64,000 bases of DNA from Bordetella genomosp. 10 (GCF_002261225.1 NZ_NEVM01000005.1:744001-808000); one strand, 5' to 3'; positions 1 through 9,229 are shown, numbered from the stretch's first letter. The notes: generated by a model not told the origin, from the sequence alone. Numbers and translations are program-made.

Positions 1-44
1 TGGTTTACCTTTTTCGTCGGACTTGCTGCGCATTTGCAACCTGC

Positions 45-173
45 ATGAGCAAAGAACCCGATGGATGTTGCGACGCATCAAAATCCGGGTTTATGATGAC
101 CACGTCGTCCCCGTCCGTCGAAGCACCGGGAATCGCCGGCGATCGTCGCGCCGCGCTCCTTACCAGGACTTGA
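45..173 (+). CDS. possible 42-residue protein
   Basis: An ATG at 45 opens a 42-codon frame that stops 3 bases before the ATG of the next gene. That ATG overlaps (ATGA) the stop of a frame entering from the left edge, whose last 15 residues are hydrophobic and could be the tail of a membrane protein. No Shine-Dalgarno sequence is visible and the composition is not clearly coding, so this is only a possibility suggested by the tight spacing. The rest of 1-176 shows nothing else I can support. Confidence 0.15.
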   Translation: MSKEPDGCCDASKSGFMMTTSSPSVEAPGIAGDRRAALLTRT

Positions 174-176
174 ATC

Positions 177-422
177 ATGTCGTTCCATCGCATCGTCCTT
201 ACCGCCCTGCTGCGCGTCGATGCCGCCGTATGGCGCGGCGCCCGCCGCGCCGCCTGCTTTCTCGACCGCAACGTCGCCACCCCCGCCGCCTACTTCCTGT
301 ACGACTCGGTCGACGACGTGATCAATTTCACCGCCGACCTGATGGATTCCGCGCGCGAGGTCAACCGCGCCATGGATCGGGCCCGCGCCCGGCGGCCGTC
401 CCTGCCGGCGCACCGGTTCTGA
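177..422 (+). CDS. small hypothetical protein
   Basis: This is an 81-residue protein I do not recognise. An AGGA lies about 9 bases before the ATG. The N-terminal half is basic with an amphipathic stretch (RIVLTALLRVDAAVWRGARR), the middle is Tyr/Phe/Asp-rich (YFLYDSVDDVINF), and the tail is Arg-rich. There is no signal peptide or clear membrane span. The stop codon lies inside an imperfect 16-bp direct repeat that supplies a second in-frame TGA 18 bases later. It is convergent with otsA. It could be a chance frame in GC-rich DNA. Confidence 0.35.
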   Translation: MSFHRIVLTALLRVDAAVWRGARRAACFLDRNVATPAAYFLYDSVDDVINFTADLMDSAREVNRAMDRARARRPSLPAHRF

Positions 423-444
423 AGCGCGCACCGCTTCTGAAACG
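411..444 (+). repeat. direct repeat duplicating a stop codon
   Basis: CACCGGTTCTGAAGCG (411-426) is followed by CACCGCTTCTGAAACG (429-444), 14 of 16 identical. The period is 18 bases (6 codons). Each copy carries TGA in the same frame, so the upstream small gene has a backup stop. Confidence 0.6.
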
Positions 445-572
445 CACGCGGCGGTCCGGGTCTTCCTCCGGCCTCTGACGAGCGCCGGACGCCCGACGTC
501 ACGCTGGCACCATCCCGCTTGCGGGACGGCATCCCGCGCCGAAGCCGAAGCCGAAGAAGCCGAGGCAATCAA

Positions 573-1985
<1,413 letters not shown>

Positions 1986-2124
1986 TCCCGGACCTTGCGT
2001 GGCCCATCCGCCGGCCCATCGCACGGCGCATGCCTCGCGCAGCCGTCGCAAGGCGCTTTCCCGCACCGCGTGGCCGCCCGGTCGCCGGCCATCGCGTCCT
2101 GGCGCGGCGGCCGCCGGCGGCCCG

Positions 2125-2877
2125 TCAACACAGCAAGTCGAGCCAGGCCGCCAGGGCGGCCGGCGTCGGCATGCGCCACTGCGCGCGCGTCTCGCCGTCG
2201 CCGATCTTGATCGATACGCCGTCCATGCGGTGGATGGCTTCGAAGCCGGCCTCGTCGGTCAGGTCGTCGCCCGCGAACAGCGGCCGGCGGCCGGCGAAAG
2301 GCGGCATGTCCATCAACCTCGTGATGGCGCCGGCCTTGCTGGCGTGGCGCGGCTTGATCTCCAGCACCATCTTGCCTGGCTGGAGCACGAAACCATGGGT
2401 ATGCGGAAGCAGGGCCGCGTTGACGGCCTCGCTGACCAGGCCTTGTAGATCCGGCGCGTTGCGGTAGTGCAGCGCCAAGGATAACCCCTTGTCTTCCAGT
2501 TGCAGGCCGGGGTGGGCCTGCGCCAGCGGCAGCAGCGCGCGCACCATGGCGGCGACCGCCTCGCTGTCGACGCCGAGCTGCGTCTGCCGCCCGTCCGGGC
2601 CGCGCAGTTGCGCGCCATGCAGGCCGCCCGCGCAATAGACCTCGGGGGCCAGCAGATGATCGATCTCGCTGATGGGCCGGCCGGAGACGATGGCCAGGGC
2701 GCCGCCACAGGCCTCGCGCAGTTTCTCCAGCGTCTCGCGCGTGGCGGCGGGCACGGCCGCCTGTTCCGGCGAAGCAGCGATGGGCGCCAGCGTCCCATCC
2801 ATATCGAACAGAAAGGCGTAGCCGGTGATATTGTTCTTCGTGACCGGAAGGGGTTTGCTCTGCAAAATAATTCCCAC
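2125..2877 (-). CDS. otsB: trehalose-6-phosphate phosphatase (OtsB)
   Basis: HAD-superfamily phosphatase that dephosphorylates trehalose-6-phosphate to trehalose, the step after OtsA. HAD motif I is DMDGTLAP (nucleophile Asp25, acid/base Asp27), motif II is the VSGRP segment, and the Mg-binding motif is GDDLTDEAGF near residue 205. The 250-residue length is typical. The start is GTG at 2877 or TTG at 2865; no ATG is available before motif I. The GGTGGG that could serve as ribosome site for the TTG is the right arm of a small hairpin, so initiation may be structure-controlled. It is divergent from the two-component genes and leads the otsBA pair. Confidence 0.93.
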   Translation of the reverse strand: MGIILQSKPLPVTKNNITGYAFLFDMDGTLAPIAASPEQAAVPAATRETLEKLREACGGALAIVSGRPISEIDHLLAPEVYCAGGLHGAQLRGPDGRQTQLGVDSEAVAAMVRALLPLAQAHPGLQLEDKGLSLALHYRNAPDLQGLVSEAVNAALLPHTHGFVLQPGKMVLEIKPRHASKAGAITRLMDMPPFAGRRPLFAGDDLTDEAGFEAIHRMDGVSIKIGDGETRAQWRMPTPAALAAWLDLLC

Positions 2878-2890
2878 CGGCGAGGGTGGG
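2873..2890 (-). promoter_or_regulatory. hairpin covering the otsB start
   Basis: On the minus strand CCCACC (2890-2885) pairs with GGTGGG (2878-2873) across a 6-base loop. The right arm contains the GTG start codon, or the ribosome site of the alternative TTG start. This could mask otsB translation initiation. It is inferred from sequence only. Confidence 0.35.
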
Positions 2891-2994
2891 CAGGATTTTT
2901 CTGGATAATTTGTTATACCGCACGCGTTTGAGAGGATTACGATTCTGGAAGTTACAAAACGAGAGAAAACGCCGCGCGGTGGAGAGACCTGTCC

Positions 2995-3654
2995 ATGCGT
3001 GTACTGCTAGTCGAAGACGACAAGATGATCGGCGAAAGCGTCCGCGACGGACTGCGCGCCGAGGCCTATGCGGTGGATTGGGAAAAGCATGCCCGCGGCG
3101 CCGACCTGGCCTTGCGGACTACGCCGTATGACGCCGTCCTGCTCGACCTGGGCCTGCCGGACGGCAACGGCCTGGCCCTGCTGCGCGACCTGCGCGCCCG
3201 CAACAACCGCGTTCCCGTCCTCATCGCCACCGCGCGCGACGCCGTCGCCGACCGCATCGCCGGACTGGATGCCGGCGCCGACGACTACGTGGTCAAGCCC
3301 TACGACCTGGACGAACTGCTGGCGCGCCTGCGCGCGCTCCTGCGCCGCAGCGCGGGCCGCGCCGAACCCGTCTTCGAGCACGAAGGCGTCACCATCGATC
3401 CGCGCACCCACACCGCCACCGTCAACGGCGAACCGGTCATGCTGACGGCGCGCGAGTGGGCGGTGCTGCAGCCGCTGATCGCGCGGCCCGGCATGATCTA
3501 TTCGCGCGCCCAGTTGGAGGAAAAACTCTATAGCTGGCAGGACGAGATCAGCAGCAACGCGGTCGAGGTCTACATACACGGCTTGCGCAAGAAACTCGGC
3601 CAGCGCTTCATCCAGAACGTGCGCGGCGTCGGCTACGTCATCCCCAAATCATGA
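2995..3654 (+). CDS. OmpR-family response regulator (QseB/PmrA type)
   Basis: A 219-residue regulator with a receiver domain (1-115) and an OmpR-type winged helix (about 125-219). The receiver has the acidic pair at Glu7/Asp8/Asp9, phosphoacceptor Asp51 in LLDLGLPDG, Thr79 and Lys101 in VVKPYDL, so it should be phosphorylatable. The C-terminus ends in the typical wing RFIQNVRGVGYVIPKS. Its stop overlaps the ATG of the next gene (ATGA), so it is translationally coupled to its kinase. The closest family types by motif are QseB, PmrA and TctD. A PmrA-type site (CTTAAG-N5-CCTAAG) lies just downstream before the protease gene, a likely target. Confidence 0.93.
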   Translation: MRVLLVEDDKMIGESVRDGLRAEAYAVDWEKHARGADLALRTTPYDAVLLDLGLPDGNGLALLRDLRARNNRVPVLIATARDAVADRIAGLDAGADDYVVKPYDLDELLARLRALLRRSAGRAEPVFEHEGVTIDPRTHTATVNGEPVMLTAREWAVLQPLIARPGMIYSRAQLEEKLYSWQDEISSNAVEVYIHGLRKKLGQRFIQNVRGVGYVIPKS

Positions 3655-4979
3655 AACTTCCCCTGGGAAACTCCCTGCGCGCCCGCCTGCTGTTCTTCCT
3701 GCTGGCGGCCGTCCTGGTCGCGGCATTGGTGCAGGGCGTAATCGCCTATCGCAGCACGCTGCAGCAGACCGACCAGATCTTCGACGCCCAGTTGGTCAGC
3801 ACCGCCACCTCGCTGACGGCCGGCGACGGCTTGCTCAGCGCCACGCCCATGCCCGCCATCGACGCCGCGCCGGCCGACGACCTGATCATCCAGATATGGA
3901 CCGCCAGCGGCGCGCGCCTGTTCAAGTCGCGCACCGGCAAGCTGCTGCCGGATCCCGTCGTCCTCGGTTTCTCCGACGTGCGCGTGGACGCGTCGACCTA
4001 CCGCGTGTACGCCGTGGCCACGCCGTTCCAGGTGACGCAGGTGGCGCAGGACATGAAGGTGCGCCGGGACACCGCGCGCGCCCTCGCGCTGCGCACCGTG
4101 GGCCCGATCGCCGCCGCGGCGCCCCTGCTGATGCTGGTGGTGTGGCTGGTCGTGGGCGCCTCGCTGCGGCCCTTGCGCCGCACCCGCGCGGAACTGGCGG
4201 CGCGCCAGCCCGAGGCGCTGGATCCGGTCGGCGAAAGCGGCCTGCCCGACGAAATCCTGCCGCTGGTGCGCGAACTGAACCTGCTGCTGGACCGCACGCG
4301 CCGCGCCTTCGACCTGCAAAAGCGTTTCGTCGGCGACGCCGCGCATGAACTGCGCTCGCCGCTGGCCGCGCTGCGCTTGCAGATGCAGGCCCTGCAACGG
4401 CCCGGCGACACCGAGGCGCACCGGGTCGCCCTGCAACGGCTGGGCAGCGGCATCGAACGCGCCAGCCGCCTGATCGAACAACTGCTTTCCATGGCGCGCC
4501 ACGACGCCGCGGCCGACGCGCTGCCGGCGCAGCGGCTGGACCTGGGCGACGTGGCCCGCCAGGCCATCGCCGACGTCCTGCCCGAGGCCAACGCGCGCGG
4601 CATGGACATCGGCATGGACGGCGCCCCCCAGGCATGGGTGCGCGGCAACGGCGACGCCCTGGCGCTGCTGCTGCGCAACCTGCTGGATAACGCCATCAAG
4701 TACACGCCGCCGGGCGGCCGCATCGACGTGGTCCTGGCGTCCACGCCCGGCGGCGCGCGGCTGCTGGTCGACGACAGCGGGCCCGGCGTGCCGGAAGCGG
4801 AGCGCGAGCGGGTGTTCGACCGCTTCTACCGCCTGGCCAACCACGACGAGGTGGGCAGCGGCCTGGGCCTGTCCATCGTCCGCGCCATTGCCGAACGCCA
4901 TGGCGCCACCGTGCGGCTGGACCAGGCTCCCGAACTGGGCGGCCTGCGCGTGGAGGTGGATTTCCCGGCGTTGTCCTGA
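3651..4979 (+). CDS. sensor histidine kinase (QseC/PmrB type)
   Basis: Inner-membrane kinase partner of the preceding regulator, 442 residues. TM1 spans about 14-32, then a periplasmic part of about 110 residues rich in Ala/Asp, TM2 about 148-170, then a HAMP-like linker. The H-box is GDAAHELRSPLAAL with His232. The N-box is LLRNLLDNAIKYTP, followed by G-boxes DDSGPGVP and GSGLGLSIVRAIAERHG. All catalytic boxes are intact. The signal is unknown; QseC/PmrB relatives sense cationic peptides, metals or hormones. The stop codon lies in a 16-bp duplicated segment that supplies a second in-frame TGA. The next gene begins 196 bases later behind its own regulatory site. Confidence 0.93.
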   Translation: MKLPLGNSLRARLLFFLLAAVLVAALVQGVIAYRSTLQQTDQIFDAQLVSTATSLTAGDGLLSATPMPAIDAAPADDLIIQIWTASGARLFKSRTGKLLPDPVVLGFSDVRVDASTYRVYAVATPFQVTQVAQDMKVRRDTARALALRTVGPIAAAAPLLMLVVWLVVGASLRPLRRTRAELAARQPEALDPVGESGLPDEILPLVRELNLLLDRTRRAFDLQKRFVGDAAHELRSPLAALRLQMQALQRPGDTEAHRVALQRLGSGIERASRLIEQLLSMARHDAAADALPAQRLDLGDVARQAIADVLPEANARGMDIGMDGAPQAWVRGNGDALALLLRNLLDNAIKYTPPGGRIDVVLASTPGGARLLVDDSGPGVPEAERERVFDRFYRLANHDEVGSGLGLSIVRAIAERHGATVRLDQAPELGGLRVEVDFPALS

Positions 4980-5000
4980 TTTTCGTTGCCCTGATTTTCG
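4970..5000 (+). repeat. direct repeat duplicating the kinase stop codon
   Basis: GTTGTCCTGATTTTCG (4970-4985) and GTTGCCCTGATTTTCG (4985-5000) match at 15 of 16 positions with a period of 15 bases. Both carry an in-frame TGA. A third, decayed copy may begin after 5000. Confidence 0.65.
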
Positions 5001-5107
5001 CTGTCCTCGGCCGTCGCCGCCCTGAAGTCCGCCCGCTCTAAGGCTTCCCGCCTGATGGCGCACGGCCGCGGGTCTCCCCGCCGCATCATCTTCGCTTTCC
5101 TCTCTTT

Positions 5108-5124
5108 CTTAAGTTTGGCCTAAG
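5108..5124 (+). promoter_or_regulatory. PmrA/QseB-type direct-repeat box upstream of the protease gene
   Basis: CTTAAG-TTTGG-CCTAAG matches the direct-repeat half sites separated by 5 bases described for PmrA and QseB regulators (YTTAAK-N5-YTTAAK), with one deviating base in the second half. It lies 52 bases before the protease ATG and directly downstream of a PmrAB/QseBC-type pair. Seen in sequence; the regulator-site link is inference. Confidence 0.55.
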
Positions 5125-5175
5125 ACTGCGGCCGCACCATGGCGCCGTGTTCCCAACCAGCCTGGAGGCAGCGAC

Positions 5176-6636
5176 ATGAAAACCAGCAATTTCCACCCCA
5201 CCCGCCTGGCGCTGGCCCTGCTGGCCGCGGGCGCCATCGGCGGCGCCGGCATCAGCGCGGCGGTCGAGTCAGCGCATGCGCAAAGCGCGCCGCCGGCGAT
5301 CCAGCAGCAGGCGCAGCCCGCGGTCGGCACCGTCACGCCGCCGAACTTCGCGCAGATCACCCGTGAATACGGCCCCGCGGTGGTCAACATCAGTGTCAGC
5401 GGCCTGCGCAAGGTCTCGGCCGACGACGATGACGACAATCCCCTGGCGCAGTTCTTCGGCGGCCAGTTCCCCGGCATGATGCCCTACGGCCCCAACGTCA
5501 CGCGCGAAGTCCCCATCCGCGGCGAAGGATCGGGCTTCATCATCAGCCCCGACGGCGTCATCCTGACCAATGCCCATGTGGTCAAGGACGCCAAGGAAGT
5601 GGTCGTCAAGCTGACCGACCGCCGCGAATACCACGCCAAGGTGCTGGGCGCCGACCCGCAGACCGACGTGGCGGTGATCAAGATCGACGCCAAGAACCTG
5701 CCGGTAGTGCAGATCGGCGACGTCGGCGCGCTGTCGGTCGGCGACTGGGTGCTGGCCATCGGCTCGCCCTACGGCCTGGAAAACACCGCCACCGCCGGCA
5801 TCGTCAGCGCCAAGGGCCGTTCGCTGCCGGACGACACCTCCGTGCCCTTCATCCAGACCGACGTCGCCGTCAACCCCGGCAACTCGGGCGGCCCGCTGTT
5901 CAACGACCGGGGCCAGGTGGTCGGCATCAATTCGCAGATCTACACCCGCACCGGCGGCTTCCAGGGCCTGTCCTTCTCCATCCCCATCGACGTCGCGTAC
6001 AAGATCAAGGACCAGATCCTGGCGCACGGCAAGGTCGAACACGCCAAGCTGGGCGTGATGGCGCAGGAGGTCAACCAGGACCTGGCCGATTCCTTCAAGC
6101 TGGATACGCCCACCGGCGCGCTGATCGCCAACGTCGAAAAAGGCAGCGCCGCCGACAAGGCCGGCCTGAAGCCGGGCGACATCATCCGCGACATCGACGG
6201 CCGCGCCATCATCTCCTCCGGCGACCTGGCCTCGGTCATCAACCTGGCGTCGCCCGGACAGAAGGTGAAGCTGGACGTCTGGCGCGACGGCAAGCACGAG
6301 ACGCTGACCGCCACCCTCGGCACCCTGGACAAGTCGGAGTCGGTGGCCAGCAACGGCGACCAGAGCGCCTCGCACGGCAAGCTGGGGCTGGCGCTGCGCC
6401 CCTTGACGCCGGACGAGCGCGAGCAGGCGGACACCGACGGCTTGCTGGTGCAGCAGGCCAGCGGACCGGCCGCCAAGGCCGGCATCCAGCGCGGCGACGT
6501 CATCCTCGCCGTCAACGGCGTGCCCGCGCACAGCGTGCAACAGGTGCGCGATGCGCTGAAGAAGGCCGGCAAGACGGTGGCCCTGCTGGTCCAGCGCGGC
6601 GACGACAAGATCTTCGTCCCCGTGCAGGTCGGCTGA
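5176..6636 (+). CDS. HtrA/Deg-family periplasmic serine protease (MucD-like)
   Basis: A 486-residue periplasmic quality-control protease. It has a Sec signal peptide with cleavage after AHA near residue 35, a trypsin-like domain, and two PDZ domains (about 285-375 and 395-480). The catalytic triad is His134 (TNAHVV), Asp164 (TDVAVIKI) and Ser237 (NPGNSGGP). The acidic/Asn loop DDDDDNPLAQFFGG, followed by a Met-rich segment, is typical of DegP/MucD. GGAGG lies 8 bases before the ATG. A PmrA-type box just upstream suggests control by the neighbouring two-component system. There is no mucA/rseA cluster here, so MucD is a similarity label rather than an established role. Confidence 0.95.
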   Translation: MKTSNFHPTRLALALLAAGAIGGAGISAAVESAHAQSAPPAIQQQAQPAVGTVTPPNFAQITREYGPAVVNISVSGLRKVSADDDDDNPLAQFFGGQFPGMMPYGPNVTREVPIRGEGSGFIISPDGVILTNAHVVKDAKEVVVKLTDRREYHAKVLGADPQTDVAVIKIDAKNLPVVQIGDVGALSVGDWVLAIGSPYGLENTATAGIVSAKGRSLPDDTSVPFIQTDVAVNPGNSGGPLFNDRGQVVGINSQIYTRTGGFQGLSFSIPIDVAYKIKDQILAHGKVEHAKLGVMAQEVNQDLADSFKLDTPTGALIANVEKGSAADKAGLKPGDIIRDIDGRAIISSGDLASVINLASPGQKVKLDVWRDGKHETLTATLGTLDKSESVASNGDQSASHGKLGLALRPLTPDEREQADTDGLLVQQASGPAAKAGIQRGDVILAVNGVPAHSVQQVRDALKKAGKTVALLVQRGDDKIFVPVQVG

Positions 6637-6799
6637 GGCCCATCGGCGCAGCGGCCCCGCGGGCCGGCGGTCTACGCCGTCGGTCCGCGCCGGCGCGGCA
6701 GGCCGCTTCGCGCAGGCGTCGGCATTTCTTGGTACCCTTCGGACTCCCGGGGGCTTGCTGTCCCCGGTCCCAGCGATCCCAGGAATCCGACGCCTTCCA

Positions 6800-7564
6800 G
6801 TGCCTGTTTTCTCCGTATTCGACTTTCGCCTTCCCGCTTCGCGCGCCCCGCAACGCCCGTGGGCCGCGCGCCTGTCCGGCCTCGCCCTGGTGCTGCTGCT
6901 GGCCGCCTGCGCCTCGCAGGGCCCCGTCGGCCCCGGCTACTACCGCGTGCAGCCGGGCGACACGCTGACCCGCATCGCCCGCAGCCATGGCCGCAGCGTC
7001 AGCGAGCTGATGCGCTGGAACAACCTTTCCAGCGCCAATCGCATCGACAAGGGCCAGGTCCTGCGCGTCGATCCGCCCGGCGGCTCGGCCGCCAGCGGTT
7101 CGGGCGGCGCGTCCGTCAAGCGCGGGAGCGGCGGCGGCGGTGGCGGGAGCGGCGGCGAAACGGCGCCGCCCAAGCTGCCGCCCGGCGCACCCATCACCGA
7201 CATCAAGCTGATCTGGCCCGCCCCCGGCACCGTCGCGCGCGGCTACGACGGCGGCCAGTCGCGCGGCCTGTCCATCGTCAACAAGGCCGGCACACCGGTC
7301 GTCGCGGCCGCCGCCGGCACCGTGGCCTACGCCAGCAACGGGCTGCGCGGCTACGGCAACCTGGTCATCGTGCGCCACGGGTCCACCTACCTGACCATCT
7401 ACGCGCACAACCGCAAGCTGCTGGTCAAGCAGGGCCAGTCGGTCAAGCAGGGCCAGGCCATCGCCGAGATGGGCGACAGCGACAGCAAGCGCGTCGAGCT
7501 CTACTTCGAATTGCGCCGCGGCGGCAACGCCGTGGATCCCACCCGCGCCCTGCCGCCGCGATGA
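6800..7564 (+). CDS. LysM/LytM lipoprotein, NlpD-like amidase activator
   Basis: Envelope lipoprotein with a lipobox (LLLAACAS, acylated Cys37), a LysM domain (YYRVQPGDTLTRIARSHG...), a Gly/Ser linker and a C-terminal M23/LytM domain. The LytM domain has lost the zinc ligands: the usual first His-x3-Asp site reads GYDGGQSRG and the terminal HxH site reads ELYFELR. Such degenerate LytM proteins (NlpD, EnvC) activate cell-wall amidases instead of cutting peptidoglycan. I chose the GTG at 6800, which places the lipobox Cys at 37; a TTG at 6755 would place it at 52. Unlike canonical nlpD it is not followed by rpoS, so it is probably a paralogue. A perfect hairpin follows. Confidence 0.85.
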   Translation: MPVFSVFDFRLPASRAPQRPWAARLSGLALVLLLAACASQGPVGPGYYRVQPGDTLTRIARSHGRSVSELMRWNNLSSANRIDKGQVLRVDPPGGSAASGSGGASVKRGSGGGGGGSGGETAPPKLPPGAPITDIKLIWPAPGTVARGYDGGQSRGLSIVNKAGTPVVAAAAGTVAYASNGLRGYGNLVIVRHGSTYLTIYAHNRKLLVKQGQSVKQGQAIAEMGDSDSKRVELYFELRRGGNAVDPTRALPPR

Positions 7565-7579
7565 CGCCCGCGCGTCCCG

Positions 7580-7610
7580 CCGTTCAACATGTGATATGTT
7601 GAACGGTTTT
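7580..7610 (+). terminator. perfect 11-bp hairpin followed by TTTT
   Basis: CCGTTCAACAT (7580-7590) pairs perfectly with ATGTTGAACGG (7596-7606) across a 5-base loop, followed by TTTT. It lies 16 bases after the lipoprotein gene and fits an intrinsic terminator. The unusually AT-balanced perfect stem could also be a protein-binding operator for the next gene, which starts 21 bases later. Confidence 0.65.
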
Positions 7611-7630
7611 CCGCGCTCGCCTGCTTTCCG

Positions 7631-8470
7631 ATGGCCCTGGTTCTGGCTCGTTTCGTTTTTGGTTTTTCGCTTTCCTGGATCGTGGCCGGCGTGCTGCTGC
7701 TGGCCACGCTGCTATGCATCCGGCTGGTGGGCATCGCCGTCGTCGCCTTCGACGACGAACGGCGCGGCAACGTGGCCGGGGCGATCGCCGTGGCCCTGCT
7801 GGTGGTCGGCGCGCTGGCGCTGATCTATTTCCTGGGCGACCGCCTGCACATGGCCCTGGGCGCCTCCATGCTGACCGACGGCGCCCCCAACTGGGTGGCC
7901 GGCGGCAATCATCTTTCCGCCGCCGCGGTGTTCGGCGCCATGAGCGGGGTGGCCGCGCTGGCCGCCATCCCGGCCTGGCTGAACCGGCCGCGCCTGTCGC
8001 CGGAGGAAAAGGCCGCGCGCGCCGAGGCCGTCCGCGCCCTGAAGGAAAAACAGCGGATGGAACGCGCCAAGGCCAGGGAGAAGGCGGAAAAGGAACAGGC
8101 CAAGGCGCAGAAGGCCGAAGCCAGGGCGGAAGCCGCCGCGGCCAGGGAGGCCAGGGCCGCCGCCAAGGAAAGCAAGGGCGCGGCGGCCGGCAAGCGCGCC
8201 AAGGCCCAGGCGCCGGCCCCGCGCGGCGCGCGCCGGGCCGGGCTGGGCTGGACCGCCCTGTTCCTGTCGCTGCTGGGCGCGGTCATGCTGGCCTTCGCCT
8301 TCAGCGTGGCGCCCCTGTGGGCGCCGCAGAATGCCAGCGCCGCCACGGTGACCTATTACCATAACCTCGCCGAGCGGGCCCGCCCCGTCTACGTGGCGGG
8401 CGGCGGGCTGCTGGGCTTGGGACTGCTGCTGTTGGTCGCGTGGCAGGTCTGGCGCCGGCCCGAGGAATAG
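7631..8470 (+). CDS. hypothetical membrane protein with Ala/Lys coiled coil
   Basis: I do not recognise this 279-residue protein. Three hydrophobic segments (about 8-30, 46-67, 94-113) are followed by a charged helix of about 75 residues built from Lys/Glu/Ala/Arg (about 120-200), then two more membrane segments (about 205-228, 252-272). The long helix should form a cytoplasmic coiled coil. The layout suggests a scaffold or envelope protein, but no function can be assigned. No good Shine-Dalgarno is visible before the ATG. It follows a hairpin that may end the upstream transcript. Confidence 0.7.
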   Translation: MALVLARFVFGFSLSWIVAGVLLLATLLCIRLVGIAVVAFDDERRGNVAGAIAVALLVVGALALIYFLGDRLHMALGASMLTDGAPNWVAGGNHLSAAAVFGAMSGVAALAAIPAWLNRPRLSPEEKAARAEAVRALKEKQRMERAKAREKAEKEQAKAQKAEARAEAAAAREARAAAKESKGAAAGKRAKAQAPAPRGARRAGLGWTALFLSLLGAVMLAFAFSVAPLWAPQNASAATVTYYHNLAERARPVYVAGGGLLGLGLLLLVAWQVWRRPEE

Positions 8471-8477
8471 GCCAGAC

Positions 8478-8948
8478 TTAGTTGCCGGACCGGCGCACGA
8501 TGCGCGGCCGCGCTTCGCTCAGCCAGCGCGTCCACGCGCCGGAGCGGCGTCCACAGGGCACGCGGTCCCCCGGCTCGATGCCGTCGCTTTCGACCCCCAG
8601 GCATCCGGGGCTCCACATGCTGGAGGCAGGCGGTTCGGCCGCATCGTCGCCGAACGCCATGCTGATTTCCCGCGCGGCCCGCTTCACCAACTGGATGATC
8701 TCCGGCAGCGCGATTTCATAGCCGTTCTTGTTGTCGTCGGGCCGGTAGCCGGCTTCCATCAAGAGGATGTGCGCCAGTTGTTCGGCGGCGAAACCGCGCG
8801 CGACGGGCTCGCAATGCGCGATCGTGTATTCGGGCGGAGGCACTTCCTCCTGCCCGCCCTCCCTTTCCAGGGGAGACCGCACGGAGCGAAGCAGCCACGC
8901 CTTTCCGGGCGTTTCGGGGCTGGTCACGACGTACAGGTATTGAGACAT
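8478..8948 (-). CDS. hypothetical protein
   Basis: A 156-residue cytoplasmic protein of unknown family. AGGAG sits 7 bases before the ATG, which supports a real gene. The N-terminus (MSQYLYVVTSPETPGKAWLL) resembles the opening strand of small nuclease-like folds, but no catalytic motif is clear. The middle is Glu/Pro-rich, followed by a helical section (EQLAHILLMEAGYRPDD, IIQLVKRAAREISMAFG). The C-terminal 45 residues are Pro/Arg/Ser-rich. It is convergent with the preceding membrane-protein gene and divergent from the small iron-type membrane protein, sharing a short promoter region. Confidence 0.55.
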   Translation of the reverse strand: MSQYLYVVTSPETPGKAWLLRSVRSPLEREGGQEEVPPPEYTIAHCEPVARGFAAEQLAHILLMEAGYRPDDNKNGYEIALPEIIQLVKRAAREISMAFGDDAAEPPASSMWSPGCLGVESDGIEPGDRVPCGRRSGAWTRWLSEARPRIVRRSGN

Positions 8949-8982
8949 GAGCGGCTCCTGCGCGGCATACGGCTCGCCAACT

Positions 8983-9003
8983 GATAACGATTCTTAATAT
9001 AAT
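8983..9003 (+). promoter_or_regulatory. Fur-box-like site overlapping a TATAAT -10
   Basis: GATAACGATTCTTAATATA (8983-9001) matches the 19-base Fur consensus at 13 of 19 positions and overlaps a perfect TATAAT (8998-9003). It is an AT-rich island in GC-rich DNA, 35 bases before the small membrane-protein gene. Iron regulation is inferred from this match only. Confidence 0.45.
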
Positions 9004-9037
9004 CAGCCGCGACTGATATCAAAGGAATCGGATCGGC

Positions 9038-9229
9038 ATGGCTGCTTCACACAATTTCTGGTTTGTCTGGCGGATTCCCACCCTGCTGGGCCTGCTGACC
9101 GTCTTCGGATTGCTGGCGGCCCTGCTCGGCACCGGCCCCTGGCATTGGGCATCCTGGGTCGCCATGGCCTTGCCGCTGGTGGTGATCGCACTATGCCTCA
9201 TCCGCCCGGCCAAACGCCAGCATACGTAA
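9038..9229 (+). CDS. small two-span membrane protein, possibly iron-regulated
   Basis: A 63-residue protein with two hydrophobic segments (about 12-33 and 38-56) and a short basic tail. AAAGGA lies about 11 bases before the ATG. Its look (FWFVWRIPTLLGLLTVFGL, then a GTGPWHW turn) resembles the small membrane proteins found beside PepSY-type iron-uptake proteins in betaproteobacteria, and a Fur-box-like site precedes it. No PepSY or TonB-receptor gene is next to it here, so it would be an isolated member. The function is unknown. Confidence 0.6.
   Translation: MAASHNFWFVWRIPTLLGLLTVFGLLAALLGTGPWHWASWVAMALPLVVIALCLIRPAKRQHT

Noticed and set aside
5..572. Overlapping minus-strand frames at the left edge
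   Set aside because: They are Arg/Ala-rich with no motif or ribosome site, and overlap each other and the plus-strand small gene.
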